From Croceitalea sp947503285 (GTDB lineage: Bacteria; Bacteroidota; Bacteroidia; Flavobacteriales; Flavobacteriaceae), in assembly GCF_036985505.1 (NCBI RefSeq), contig NZ_BTGQ01000004.1:372001-436000 (forward strand): a stretch of 64,000 bases of DNA, in the 5' to 3' direction. Of this stretch, positions 43,681 through 53,230 are shown one piece after another. Each line of letters opens with the position of its first letter. Positions within the stretch are counted from its first letter, which is position 1. The notes below the pieces were generated by a model. That model was given only the letters and a program-made list of their open reading frames with translations. It did not search any database and was not told the origin of the DNA. A program made the position numbers and the translations under genes.

Positions 43681-45471
43681 CTACATTCTTTCTGGTACCT
43701 CAACGCCTAACAAGCGAAACGCATTTTGAATTACCCCACCAACCTTTTTAGCTAGTTGAACCCTAAATTGCCTCTTTGTTTCATTGGGCTCGCCAAGTAT
43801 CGATACCTGTTGGTAAAACGAATTGAATTCCTTGACCAAATCATAGGTATAATTGGCTATCAAAGCAGGGCTGTATTGTTCAGCGGCCATTTGTACCGTT
43901 TCAGGAAACAATTGTACTTGCTTTAACAACTCCTTTTCTTTTTGGTGTAATTCCAACGTGGTTTCGAAGGCATTGGTAATTGCCATATCATCGGCTTTGC
44001 GTAAGATGGACTGTATACGGGCATAGGTGTATTGAATGAATGGACCGGTATTACCCTGAAAATCAACGGATTCCTCAGGATTGAATAGAATACGCTTTTT
44101 AGGGTCAACCTTAAGAATGTAGTATTTCAACGCCCCTAAACCAATAGTCTTGTACAACTTTTGCTTTTCTTTGTCTGAATACCCCTCTAACTTGCCCAGT
44201 TCTTCTGAGATTGAAGCAGCAGTTTGGGTCATATTATCCATCAAATCATCGGCATCGACCACGGTGCCTTCCCTGCTCTTCATTTTTCCGGATGGTAGGT
44301 CTACCATTCCATAACTCAGGTGATGTAATTTCCCCGCCCAAGAGTAGCCTAATTTTTTTAGAATCAAGAACAAGACCTTGAAATGATAATCTTGCTCGTT
44401 ACCCACGGTATAGACCATACCATTGATATCTGGAAAATCGGTTACCCGCTGAATTGCCGTACCAATATCTTGGGTCATATAGACGGCCGTACCATCAGAC
44501 CGCAATACTATTTTTTCATCCAACCCCTCATCAGTGAGATCGATCCAAACACTACCATCATCCTTTTTAAAGAATACCCCTTTTTCAAGTCCGTCTTTCA
44601 CCACGTCACGCCCCAAAAGATAGGTGTCACTTTCGTAGTATAAGGTATCAAAATCCACACCCATATTCTTATAGGTAGTATCAAAGCCTTCATAGACCCA
44701 GCCATTCATCTTTTTCCAAAGGGCTACGATTTCGTCGTTACCAGCTTCCCATTTGCGAAGCATTTCCTGGGCTTCCACAAGTATAGGGGCCTCTTTCTCC
44801 GCTAAGTCTTTTTGCATTCCTTCGGCAACCAACTCGGCTATTTCAGCTTTATAGGCTTGATCAAAAGCCACATAATACTTCCCTACAAGATGATCCCCCT
44901 TTAGACCCGAGGATTCTGGGGTCTCACCATCACCGAACTTTTGCCAGGCCAGCATACTCTTACAAATATGGATACCGCGATCGTTAATGATCTGGGTTTT
45001 ATACACTTTGTGTCCTGCAGCCTTTAAAATTTCAGCGACTGAATAACCCAAAAGGTTATTGCGAATATGCCCCAGGTGCAATGGTTTGTTGGTATTTGGT
45101 GAAGAGTACTCCACCATAATGGCATCTTTTGAATTCCCTTTGGCATATCCATAGTTCTTTTGACTACAAATCGCATTGAAAAACTCAATATAGTACTTTT
45201 CAGAGATGACCAAGTTTAAAAAGCCTTTCACTACATTATACATTGAGACCTCATCAACATGGTTTTCAAGGTATTCCCCAATTTGATTTCCAATCTGAAC
45301 AGGATTACCTTTTAGCATTCGAAGCATCGGAAAAATCACTACCGTAACATCACCTTGAAAGTCTTTTCGTGTGGGTTGGAATTCAACACTGGAAAGTTGT
45401 ACACCGAAAATCGCCTGTACCCCTTCTTTTACTTTCTGTTCCAAAACCTCTTGTAGCTGCATTGACTTCAT
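43681..45471 (-). CDS. argS: arginine-tRNA ligase ArgS
   Basis: 596 residues. Class I tRNA synthetase with the HIGH-like motif KPLHLGHIRNN and the KMSKS-like GKMKSREGT; the C-terminal anticodon-binding helix domain (DALRF fold) ends with the typical FNSFYQQVSIL region. It charges tRNA-Arg. Two in-frame ATG codons (45471 and 45462) are possible; the longer is used here. Downstream is the MtfA-like gene with a two-base gap. Confidence 0.96.
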   Translation of the reverse strand: MKSMQLQEVLEQKVKEGVQAIFGVQLSSVEFQPTRKDFQGDVTVVIFPMLRMLKGNPVQIGNQIGEYLENHVDEVSMYNVVKGFLNLVISEKYYIEFFNAICSQKNYGYAKGNSKDAIMVEYSSPNTNKPLHLGHIRNNLLGYSVAEILKAAGHKVYKTQIINDRGIHICKSMLAWQKFGDGETPESSGLKGDHLVGKYYVAFDQAYKAEIAELVAEGMQKDLAEKEAPILVEAQEMLRKWEAGNDEIVALWKKMNGWVYEGFDTTYKNMGVDFDTLYYESDTYLLGRDVVKDGLEKGVFFKKDDGSVWIDLTDEGLDEKIVLRSDGTAVYMTQDIGTAIQRVTDFPDINGMVYTVGNEQDYHFKVLFLILKKLGYSWAGKLHHLSYGMVDLPSGKMKSREGTVVDADDLMDNMTQTAASISEELGKLEGYSDKEKQKLYKTIGLGALKYYILKVDPKKRILFNPEESVDFQGNTGPFIQYTYARIQSILRKADDMAITNAFETTLELHQKEKELLKQVQLFPETVQMAAEQYSPALIANYTYDLVKEFNSFYQQVSILGEPNETKRQFRVQLAKKVGGVIQNAFRLLGVEVPERM

Positions 45472-45567
45472 ATTTTAAGCGCAGCAAAACTACGTTTTTT
45501 TAAACTTTTTAGAGAAGATTAAGAAGCTTCAAACGCTTTGGTCATGGTATTTGCTTAAATTTAATCC

Positions 45568-45993
45568 ATGCTACTAAATGTTTCGTACTCAGACAAAAAA
45601 ATTACCAAGAAAATAGATGAAGCGGTCGGCAAACCCTTTACCTTGAAAGAACGTTTTAAAATGGGGGGTATTGGTTCCCCAAAATTGGGGATCGCCAAAG
45701 CCAGCGTCGAAATATACAATCTTCTGATTCTTGATAACAATACCAACATTTGTAATATTGAAATGCGGCCTAAAGGTATCATAGTCGGATTCCGCTCCCT
45801 ATTGGAATCTTATGCACTAATAATTCCATATTACAAATTGACCATTTACAAGGGTGATTTTGCCGTATATTCCGTGCATGTCGATAATCATTTTATCAAA
45901 GTAAGGTCAGACACCAAAGCCATACAGAAATTCTTTAAAAAGTTATTGGACCATAAGGCTGATAATCTACCTACCTCAATAGAAGATTTATGA
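45568..45993 (+). CDS. hypothetical protein
   Basis: 141 residues, no signal, mixed alpha/beta. No family recognised. A short hydrophobic strand region (YALIIPYYKLTIY) is in the middle. Its stop overlaps the start of the next gene (ATGA), so the two are translated together. It may assist that oxidoreductase. Confidence 0.6.
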   Translation: MLLNVSYSDKKITKKIDEAVGKPFTLKERFKMGGIGSPKLGIAKASVEIYNLLILDNNTNICNIEMRPKGIIVGFRSLLESYALIIPYYKLTIYKGDFAVYSVHVDNHFIKVRSDTKAIQKFFKKLLDHKADNLPTSIEDL

Positions 45994-47417
45994 AGATATT
46001 ACTTACTGGTGCCAACGGTTATATTGGCATGCGATTACTACCTCAGTTATTAAAAAAGGGGCATGAGGTAATCTGCGTAGTACGTGACGAAAAGCGATTG
46101 TCGGTAGATTTTAGCACTAGAAAAAAGATTCAAGTCATTGAAATCGATTTTTTGGATGAAGGTTCAGTGGATACCATTCCTAAAGATATCGACACGGCGT
46201 ATTACCTTATCCATTCCATGACATCATCAATAGCCGATTTTGATGAAAAAGAGGCGATGGCAGCGCGAAGGTTCAATACACTTCTTGAGAATACCGATTG
46301 CAAACAAGTAATTTACCTTAGCGGCATCGTAAATGACAACAAGCTATCAAAACACCTCTCATCACGAAAAAATGTAGAAGATATCCTCTATCAGGGGAAC
46401 TTTCATCTTACCGTACTTCGGGCTGGGATCATTGTGGGCTCAGGTAGTTCTTCTTTTGAGATAATACGTGATCTTTGCGAAAAGCTTCCCTTTATGATTA
46501 CCCCGAAATGGGTGCTGACCAAATCACAACCCATCGCCATTCGGGATGTCATTAATTTTTTAATGGGGGTACTACAAAATGAGAATACCTATGATAGGTC
46601 TTTTGATATCGGTGGCCCCGATGTATTGACCTACAAACAAATGTTACATAAGTATGCCAAGGTAAGGGGCTTCAAAAATTGGATCTTCACGGTACCTATA
46701 ATGACCCCAAAACTTTCATCATACTGGCTTTATTTTGTAACCTCAACGTCTTTTAAACTGGCAGTCAACTTGGTCGATAGCATGAAAATGGAAGTAGTCG
46801 CACGAGACAATGAATTGCAAGAGTTACTTGGTATTCAAACCCATACTTATGAAGAGGCCATAGCAATGGCCTTCAAAAAAATCGAGCAAAACCTAGTCAT
46901 AAGCAGCTGGAAAGATAGTGTCGTCAGCGGCCAGGTAGATGAAGATCTTGAAAAATACATTCAAGTACCGAAATATGGGGTACTTAAAGACGTGCAGTCC
47001 ATTACCATTGATGATGACCAAAAAGTCTTGGATAATATTTGGCGTATAGGTGGGGAACAAGGCTGGTACTATGGCAGTTGGTTATGGAAGATTCGTGGAT
47101 TTCTCGACAAGTTGAATGGTGGTCCGGGCCTAAGAAGGGGGCGTACCAATGCAGATAAAATATTTCCGGGGGACGCCTTGGATTTCTGGCGCGTTTTATT
47201 GGCCGACAAAAAAACGAAACGACTTTTATTATTTGCTGAAATGCGATTACCGGGCGAGGCCTGGTTAGAATTTAAAATTGACAAGAACAATACCCTACAC
47301 CAAATTGCCACGTTCAGGCCCAAAGGCCTTAGGGGTAGATTATATTGGTACAGTGTGCTCCCCTTTCACTATTTTATTTTTGGAGGTATGATTCGAAATA
47401 TCGCGAAGGCCCAGTAA
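45990..47417 (+). CDS. NAD(P)-dependent SDR-type protein with DUF2867 domain
   Basis: 475 residues. An atypical short-chain dehydrogenase Rossmann part (LLTGANGYIG at 4-13, 1-300) followed by a DUF2867 domain (about 320-475; GRTNADKIFPGDALDFWRV). The pairing is common in bacteria; the substrate is unknown. Start overlaps the preceding gene by four bases. Confidence 0.85.
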   Translation: MKILLTGANGYIGMRLLPQLLKKGHEVICVVRDEKRLSVDFSTRKKIQVIEIDFLDEGSVDTIPKDIDTAYYLIHSMTSSIADFDEKEAMAARRFNTLLENTDCKQVIYLSGIVNDNKLSKHLSSRKNVEDILYQGNFHLTVLRAGIIVGSGSSSFEIIRDLCEKLPFMITPKWVLTKSQPIAIRDVINFLMGVLQNENTYDRSFDIGGPDVLTYKQMLHKYAKVRGFKNWIFTVPIMTPKLSSYWLYFVTSTSFKLAVNLVDSMKMEVVARDNELQELLGIQTHTYEEAIAMAFKKIEQNLVISSWKDSVVSGQVDEDLEKYIQVPKYGVLKDVQSITIDDDQKVLDNIWRIGGEQGWYYGSWLWKIRGFLDKLNGGPGLRRGRTNADKIFPGDALDFWRVLLADKKTKRLLLFAEMRLPGEAWLEFKIDKNNTLHQIATFRPKGLRGRLYWYSVLPFHYFIFGGMIRNIAKAQ

Positions 47418-47515
47418 TTGAAAATCCATAAACCCTTTCAAAAAAATCACATCTTCTGGGCAACGGTAACTGTATGATAGGCGTCTAAAAGATATAAACT
47501 TATGCCAATCAAAAT

Positions 47516-49015
47516 ATGAGATTCTTACGATCTATTTTCCTATTACTTTTCTATTTCTTGATAGTCACTGCCGAAGGCCAGACCATTACATCAAAAGTAG
47601 TTGATGCAAAGACCAAAAAGCCAATTGCTTACGCCACCGTACAATTTGCAGAAAACCAAGGCGTGATTACCAATGAAGAAGGTGTTTTTAGTTTTGCGAT
47701 GGATGCCACGGACAAGAAACTTGATTCCTTCTATATTTCAAGTATAGGATACGAGAAAAAGGGATTCCCTTTCGAACATTTTTCCGATACTACCCTCTTT
47801 ATAGCCCCAAAAGCTATTGAACTAGGCGGGGTTTACCTTTTTGACAAAGAGCTGTCTGTTGACGATATCATTGAAAAAATGATTCAACGAATCCCTGAGA
47901 ATGCCAACAATGATCCTGTAAAACAACGGTATTTCTTACGTCAATCGATTTTTGGAAACATCCAAAAGGCGGATTTTGGTTTTGAAAAGTCGTCCATTGA
48001 AGAATTGAACAAAGAATTGATTGATAGTATTGCCGATGCCCTACCCCGATATTCGAGCCATTACACGGAGTCCCTTGGCGACTTTTACAAAACGAACAGT
48101 GCATATAAGGTAGATGTCATCAAAGCAGCTGAACTATATGACAAAAAGAATATTGGTTCATTTGAAGACCTGGCCAAACGTGTAGAGGTGATGCTGACAA
48201 AAAATGTCAAGCCCGATTCTTATTTAAAGATCAAATCAGGAATTTTTAGTCAAAAGGTTCAAGTAGATTCCATTTTGAGTGATATTGAGGCGGAAGAAGC
48301 CGAAAAGCTAGAAAAAGAACTTCAAAACGACACTATTTCTGGGTTGGTTGACGGGCAAAAACAAATTTTTGAGGAGCTACTTGGCGAAATATTTTATCAA
48401 GAGGACACCAAACTGAATGTTGTCAATAAAAATAGGAAATACGACTTCACACTTTCAGGATATTCTGAAATCGAGGAACAGGAGGTTTATGTCATTGACT
48501 TTAAACCCAAAAGAAGTGCAGACTTCAAAGGCCGCTTTTTCATCAACATCGAGGATTTTGCCGTGATGCGAATTGATTTTGAAAACTTGAAAAACCTCAA
48601 AAACTTCAGGTTACTCGGTATTTTTTATCGTGAGACACTATACAAAGGTTCCATGCAGTTTAGCAAACTCAAAAATGGTCGTTATGAACTGAAGTTTGCG
48701 GATTTTAATTTTGGGCGATGGTTAAGATTTGACCGCCCCCTTGATGTCATTGAAAAAAACAAGAACGTAAAAGGTCGGCGCAAACAAAATGAACTGCGTC
48801 TCAATATTGATTTCAGGCTTAAAAACACAAATAAGTGGGAGCTTGTCGTTTTCGAAAACACGCTTATTGACCAAACACAGTTTGACAACTTCAAAGAGGA
48901 TAAAAGCAAGAAATCCACTTATATGCCAAAATACAACCCTGAATTCTGGGAAGGCTACAACATCATGGAGCCTAATCAAGCGATAAAGGGGTTTACCGTA
49001 GAAACGGAAGATTAA
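47516..49015 (+). CDS. exported protein with carboxypeptidase-like regulatory domain
   Basis: 499 residues. Signal (MRFLRSIFLLLFYFLIVTAEGQ), then a CarboxypepD_reg-like beta-sandwich (about 24-105: VVDAKTKKPIAYATVQF). The remainder is long, charged and mixed, as in outer-membrane-associated proteins of Bacteroidetes without a barrel. Function not recognised. Convergent by four bases with the CtlX gene. Confidence 0.75.
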   Translation: MRFLRSIFLLLFYFLIVTAEGQTITSKVVDAKTKKPIAYATVQFAENQGVITNEEGVFSFAMDATDKKLDSFYISSIGYEKKGFPFEHFSDTTLFIAPKAIELGGVYLFDKELSVDDIIEKMIQRIPENANNDPVKQRYFLRQSIFGNIQKADFGFEKSSIEELNKELIDSIADALPRYSSHYTESLGDFYKTNSAYKVDVIKAAELYDKKNIGSFEDLAKRVEVMLTKNVKPDSYLKIKSGIFSQKVQVDSILSDIEAEEAEKLEKELQNDTISGLVDGQKQIFEELLGEIFYQEDTKLNVVNKNRKYDFTLSGYSEIEEQEVYVIDFKPKRSADFKGRFFINIEDFAVMRIDFENLKNLKNFRLLGIFYRETLYKGSMQFSKLKNGRYELKFADFNFGRWLRFDRPLDVIEKNKNVKGRRKQNELRLNIDFRLKNTNKWELVVFENTLIDQTQFDNFKEDKSKKSTYMPKYNPEFWEGYNIMEPNQAIKGFTVETED

Positions 49016-49941
49016 GCTTTAGGCAAAAACACCTCTGCCATCATACATCTTGCGCTACCGCCACCACAAGTTTCAATGGTATCTAAAGAACTATGAACGA
49101 TTTTACAGTGTTTTTCAATGGCGGCTATCTGGTCTTTTCGAAGACTATGGTACGCGGTTGAGCTCATGACCATAAAACGTTGATCATCGGCACCTATGAC
49201 CTGAAGCATATTACCTGCAAAACAATGCATCTGTTGTTCAGTGATGGTTATAACTTCCTTACCGTTCTTTTTCAAATGTTCAACTACGTTTTTACGCTCT
49301 TTTTTATCATCTATGGTAGCCGTACAAATAACTGCAAAGGTTTCTGCCATGGCCATCATGACATTGGTATGATATATGGGCAGGCGTTCGCCATTCACGG
49401 TTTGATTTGCCGTAAAGATAACGGGGAAGCAATCAAAATCCTCACAAAATTCAATGAACAGTTCTTCGTGGGCCCTTTCTGAGAGCGCACAATATGCCTT
49501 TTGATTTATCCTATCCTTTAAAATACTACCCGTTCCCTCTAAAAAGACCCCCTCTTCCTCAGCGGCTGTGTAATCTATAATATTGTCTATTCGAAAACCC
49601 TGCTCTTCGAGGACATCAAAAACATCCTCCCTCCTTTCCTTTCTCCTATTCTCGGCAAACATAGGGTATACCACGACGGTTCCACTATCATGAAAAGAGA
49701 CCCAGTTGTTCGGAAATATGGAATCAGGGGTATCCGTCTCGACCCTATCTTCAATCACAATCACGGTCACCCCATTTTGACGAAGCACCTCGACAAAATC
49801 ATCAAACTCTTTCTGGGCCCTCTTATTGATCATGTCGTTTTTGATAGCAAGGTCTTCTTGAAAATAGTTGTTCACCGCGGTCTGCTCGTTCATTCGAAAA
49901 GCAACTGGACGAATCATTAGTATGGTATTGGTAATTTGCAT
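49012..49941 (-). CDS. ctlX: CtlX-type citrulline utilisation hydrolase
   Basis: 309 residues of the amidinotransferase/pentein fold. The CtlX opening (NTILMIRPVAFRMNEQTA) and the active-site His in YHTNVMMA with the C-terminal cysteines C292 and C299 (CGGGSARCM) fit the family. CtlX acts on citrulline or related ureido compounds. It lies near the DDAH-like gene and argS, suggesting an arginine/citrulline theme. A GTAATGATTAC palindrome at 49966-49976 lies in the divergent spacer. Confidence 0.85.
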   Translation of the reverse strand: MQITNTILMIRPVAFRMNEQTAVNNYFQEDLAIKNDMINKRAQKEFDDFVEVLRQNGVTVIVIEDRVETDTPDSIFPNNWVSFHDSGTVVVYPMFAENRRKERREDVFDVLEEQGFRIDNIIDYTAAEEEGVFLEGTGSILKDRINQKAYCALSERAHEELFIEFCEDFDCFPVIFTANQTVNGERLPIYHTNVMMAMAETFAVICTATIDDKKERKNVVEHLKKNGKEVITITEQQMHCFAGNMLQVIGADDQRFMVMSSTAYHSLRKDQIAAIEKHCKIVHSSLDTIETCGGGSARCMMAEVFLPKA

Positions 49942-49965
49942 AGATCAAAAAAAAGTTTCGCTAAA

Positions 49966-49976
49966 GTAATGATTAC
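49966..49976. promoter_or_regulatory. palindrome between ctlX and LytTR gene
   Basis: Perfect 11-bp palindrome GTAATGATTAC in the divergent 93-bp spacer. It could be an operator, but its length is modest and no regulator is assigned. Confidence 0.3.
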
Positions 49977-50034
49977 ATCAGTGATATTGTAACAAAAAAA
50001 TGAGGTCATTATCTTTAAGAAAGAATAAAGAACA

Positions 50035-50856
50035 ATGTTTAAAAAGTACCTTGGCAAATACAATGATCTTACACTGTTTCTAGTGCTTATCCCCTTTATC
50101 AACACCATTAACTATCACCTGACGTATGCCACGATCCGGTGGGATTGGTATACCTATACCACCTATGCAATAGATACGGCCACCGGATTTGTTGCATGGT
50201 ACTTAATACGGATGGTAATAAATCGACTAGATATAAAAATGCCTTATGAAAGCGCTTTTTTGAAACGAATCTTATGGCAAGTTTTCATCACCAATATCGT
50301 CGCACAGGGATTCATTGTCGTTGAGACTGAAATTATCAATGCCCTATTCGGAAGTGGCCCGTTGCCCACTAAATTCTACACGTATAATTTGTTTATTTTC
50401 TTTATCTGGATATTGGTCGTAAACGGCATCTATATTGGGTTCTATTTACATCACCAATGGAGTACTTCGCAACGTGTTCATCAAGAAGAATTAAAACTAC
50501 GCTCAACAGGTCTTGAAATTTTATTGGGCAATACCAGAAGAAATATTCCCTTTGAGCAAATCGTATTATTTTATGTCGATGAAAAAACCACCTATTTAAA
50601 AGACCAAGATGGCAAGGATTATATTATCGATGGCTCACTGAATAAAATTATGCCCAGTTTACCAAGCGAGCTCTTCTTTCGTCTAAACAGGAAATATATC
50701 ATACATAGAAAGGCTATTATCGGCTATCGAAAAGAAGTAAACGGAAAATTGGAAGTTGAATTTCAAGTTGCTGACAACAAAGTAAAATCAATTGTAAGCC
50801 GCACCACTGCCCCGGTTTTCAAAAAATGGTATTCGGCCACCTCATTGGTGATCTGA
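50035..50856 (+). CDS. membrane protein with LytTR DNA-binding domain
   Basis: 273 residues. Four membrane helices (about 13-155) then a LytTR domain (about 175-270: FFRLNRKYIIHRKAI). Such proteins act as one-component regulators that sense a membrane or periplasmic signal and bind DNA directly. Likely regulates neighbouring ctlX or the following serine hydrolase, though this is a guess. Confidence 0.82.
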   Translation: MFKKYLGKYNDLTLFLVLIPFINTINYHLTYATIRWDWYTYTTYAIDTATGFVAWYLIRMVINRLDIKMPYESAFLKRILWQVFITNIVAQGFIVVETEIINALFGSGPLPTKFYTYNLFIFFIWILVVNGIYIGFYLHHQWSTSQRVHQEELKLRSTGLEILLGNTRRNIPFEQIVLFYVDEKTTYLKDQDGKDYIIDGSLNKIMPSLPSELFFRLNRKYIIHRKAIIGYRKEVNGKLEVEFQVADNKVKSIVSRTTAPVFKKWYSATSLVI

Positions 50857-51092
50857 TCCAAAGAAAACAAGACACTTTATCCTAAAAAATAATACACCTC
50901 ATCATCTTGGGCCCTGACAAAGCTCGAATGACGGATTCTTCAATTGATATTTGGCAAAAATTATCAATCATAATACGAACTTGAATTTTCTGCATGTACT
51001 ATTCACATCATCGATTCATGTGGGTTACAGAAGGCATTCAAATTTTTTGAACCTGCCTGACGGTGAGCGGGAATTCAGAAAAAATCAAACAG

Positions 51093-52226
51093 ATGAAAAA
51101 ATTAATCTTCTGGGTAGGCTTATTTTTTTTGGCCAGTACCCTTCAAGCACAGAAAAATGAATTTCCTAAAGAAAGACAAGATGCGGTAAAAGGTGTTCTT
51201 AAAAAGTATACTGAAATGGGTATTCCTGGTCTAGCCCTAACCGTATACACCGAAGAAACCGGTTTTTGGTCGCATGCAGAAGGGTTGTCCAATATAGAAA
51301 ACGGGATTGCGTTGACCAATGACCATTTATTTTACTTGCAAAGTGTCAGTAAAACGTATATGGCCGTAGTCATCTTGCAATTATATGAAGAAGGAAAACT
51401 GGATTTAGACGACCTCTTGACAAAATACTTGGACCAAAACTGGTTGACCGACAAAAAGGGAGTTGACAAGATTACCCTTAGAATGTTATTGAACCATACT
51501 TCTGGGCTACCCGAGTACAACTATGACCCTATTCTGGTATCGAAAATCTTACACGAACCCCAAAAAGTGCTCTCGGTAGAAGATTTACTATCACATATTA
51601 AGGGTAAACCAATGGATTTCGAGCCTGGCAGTAAATATTCGTATAGAAATACCAACTATGAAGTACTTTCATTAGTGGCCGATAAAATTACCGGTGACCA
51701 TATTACCTATATGGAAAAACACATTTTCAAAAGACTTGGGTTGTCATCAACCTTTTATCTATCAAAGGATAATATCGACCAAGAATTAAATATCGCCGAT
51801 GCTTACTGGGATGTTTTATTGGAAAGCATACCTGTGAACATTTCAAAATTACAACGGGTCAATGTCTCTTCAATGAAAGGTGACGACGGAATCGTGACCT
51901 CTACAAAAGATGCCGTTCTTTTTCTCAAAGGCCTGATCTCAGGAGAACTACTACGACCTACCACCTTAGCATCGATGCAAGAATTTGTACTGAACGAAGC
52001 AGGTGACAAAAGATATGGACTAGGAATTCAATATTATGATTTGGATGTCACCTATGCCCTGGGCCATTCGGGTGGGGGCATGGGAGCAGGGTGTGTATTG
52101 CTCTATTTACCAGAATTAAATGCAATTGTCTTTATGGCGACCAACTTCAATACCATGATGGAATCACCTATTCGTAAAAAAGCCGAAAATTTACAATTGG
52201 ATATTCTAAAAGCCCTGTTCATGTAA
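51093..52226 (+). CDS. class C beta-lactamase-like serine hydrolase
   Basis: 377 residues from ATG 51093; a GTG at 51063 would precede the signal peptide (MKKLIFWVGLFFLASTLQAQ) by ten residues and is unlikely. The serine hydrolase marks are SVSK (S84-K87), YRN and GHSGGG. Family members are DD-peptidases, esterases or lactamases; here the periplasmic target cannot be fixed. Convergent with the DDAH-like gene. Confidence 0.83.
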   Translation: MKKLIFWVGLFFLASTLQAQKNEFPKERQDAVKGVLKKYTEMGIPGLALTVYTEETGFWSHAEGLSNIENGIALTNDHLFYLQSVSKTYMAVVILQLYEEGKLDLDDLLTKYLDQNWLTDKKGVDKITLRMLLNHTSGLPEYNYDPILVSKILHEPQKVLSVEDLLSHIKGKPMDFEPGSKYSYRNTNYEVLSLVADKITGDHITYMEKHIFKRLGLSSTFYLSKDNIDQELNIADAYWDVLLESIPVNISKLQRVNVSSMKGDDGIVTSTKDAVLFLKGLISGELLRPTTLASMQEFVLNEAGDKRYGLGIQYYDLDVTYALGHSGGGMGAGCVLLYLPELNAIVFMATNFNTMMESPIRKKAENLQLDILKALFM

Positions 52227-52228
52227 GA

Positions 52229-53143
52229 TCACTCCCTAATCAAGGGTAGTGTACTACAACGAAGTAATCCCTCTTGCTTTGCAATTTCGGCATAAGGGAT
52301 TTCTTCTACGATAAACCCTTGATTTCTTAACCAATTGTTCAATCTTGTGAAACTTTGTTCTGAAACGACCACCTCTGGCGAAATAGAGAAGACGTTACTG
52401 AACATCTGATACATTTCATCAGCGGTAATCTCAAAGATATTCCCAGGTCCAAAATAATTGACCAACCATTGGTATTCTTCTTCGACCAAAAACCCATTTT
52501 TATGTAAAATCGCCTTGTTTTTTCCGATTGGTTGAAAACAACAATCCAAATGCAGGGCATTGGCCTTAGCATCAGTATTGGATTTACGAAGTTCAAAGGG
52601 CTTTACTATTTTATTAGGGAATTGCGCTTCTAAAAACGATACAGCTTCTTTATTCGTTCTTGCCGTGATGTACTCTGGATAATCATCCGCAGTGTACGTA
52701 CCAACAAAAATATAGTCGTTCCATGGCATGACGTCACCACCTTCAATATGAACTTGCTCAGGTGGGTAAACCACCTTTTCGGCAGGGACTTCATCAACAA
52801 TATACTTTATGGCCTGAAATTCTTTCTCACGATCTGGAAGGATATTCGCATGGAAAAGTTTATCATCGATTACAAAGGCAATATCACGTGAGAATATCTG
52901 ATTGACATCTTTGAGTACTTTTGGTCTAAAAACCTGAACTCCATATTTTTCAAAGACCTTGGCAAAAGCATCCATCTCGAAGACCATGTCTTCCTCTTTA
53001 GGGTATGTACCCGCCAAGATATGTGCGAGCGATTTAGGGTCATAGGCTTCTTCAGCTTTTGGTACCGGACCACAGCTTTGTGCAGTACCCAGAACAACAG
53101 CCTTTAGTGGTGCGGTTTCATCTTTAATGTTCAATTGAAGCAT
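52229..53143 (-). CDS. dimethylarginine dimethylaminohydrolase/amidinotransferase family protein
   Basis: 304 residues, pentein fold. The catalytic Cys is C296 in LLRCSTLPLIRE at the C-terminus; ALHLDCCF holds the His and the acidic residues follow the family pattern. It hydrolyses guanidino compounds such as methylarginine or arginine. It lies 88 bp after citrate synthase on the same strand, separated by a terminator, and near ctlX. Confidence 0.82.
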   Translation of the reverse strand: MLQLNIKDETAPLKAVVLGTAQSCGPVPKAEEAYDPKSLAHILAGTYPKEEDMVFEMDAFAKVFEKYGVQVFRPKVLKDVNQIFSRDIAFVIDDKLFHANILPDREKEFQAIKYIVDEVPAEKVVYPPEQVHIEGGDVMPWNDYIFVGTYTADDYPEYITARTNKEAVSFLEAQFPNKIVKPFELRKSNTDAKANALHLDCCFQPIGKNKAILHKNGFLVEEEYQWLVNYFGPGNIFEITADEMYQMFSNVFSISPEVVVSEQSFTRLNNWLRNQGFIVEEIPYAEIAKQEGLLRCSTLPLIRE

Positions 53144-53179
53144 TACCGTCGTTTTAAGGGTTAGTTATCTTTTCACAAA

Positions 53180-53210
53180 AAAAGCCCTTTTATGCTAGAA
53201 AAGGGCTTTT
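53180..53210 (-). terminator. intrinsic terminator after citrate synthase
   Basis: Stem AAAAGCCCTTTT (53180-53191) and AAAAGGGCTTTT (53199-53210), loop of seven bases; on the minus strand it ends in a T run. It separates gltA from the DDAH-like gene. Confidence 0.85.
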
Positions 53211-53230
53211 GTTTTTATTAAGGTAGCAAT

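Noticed and set aside
45990..47417. Fusion created by sequencing error
   Set aside because: The SDR plus DUF2867 pairing is a common natural architecture and the frame is clean.
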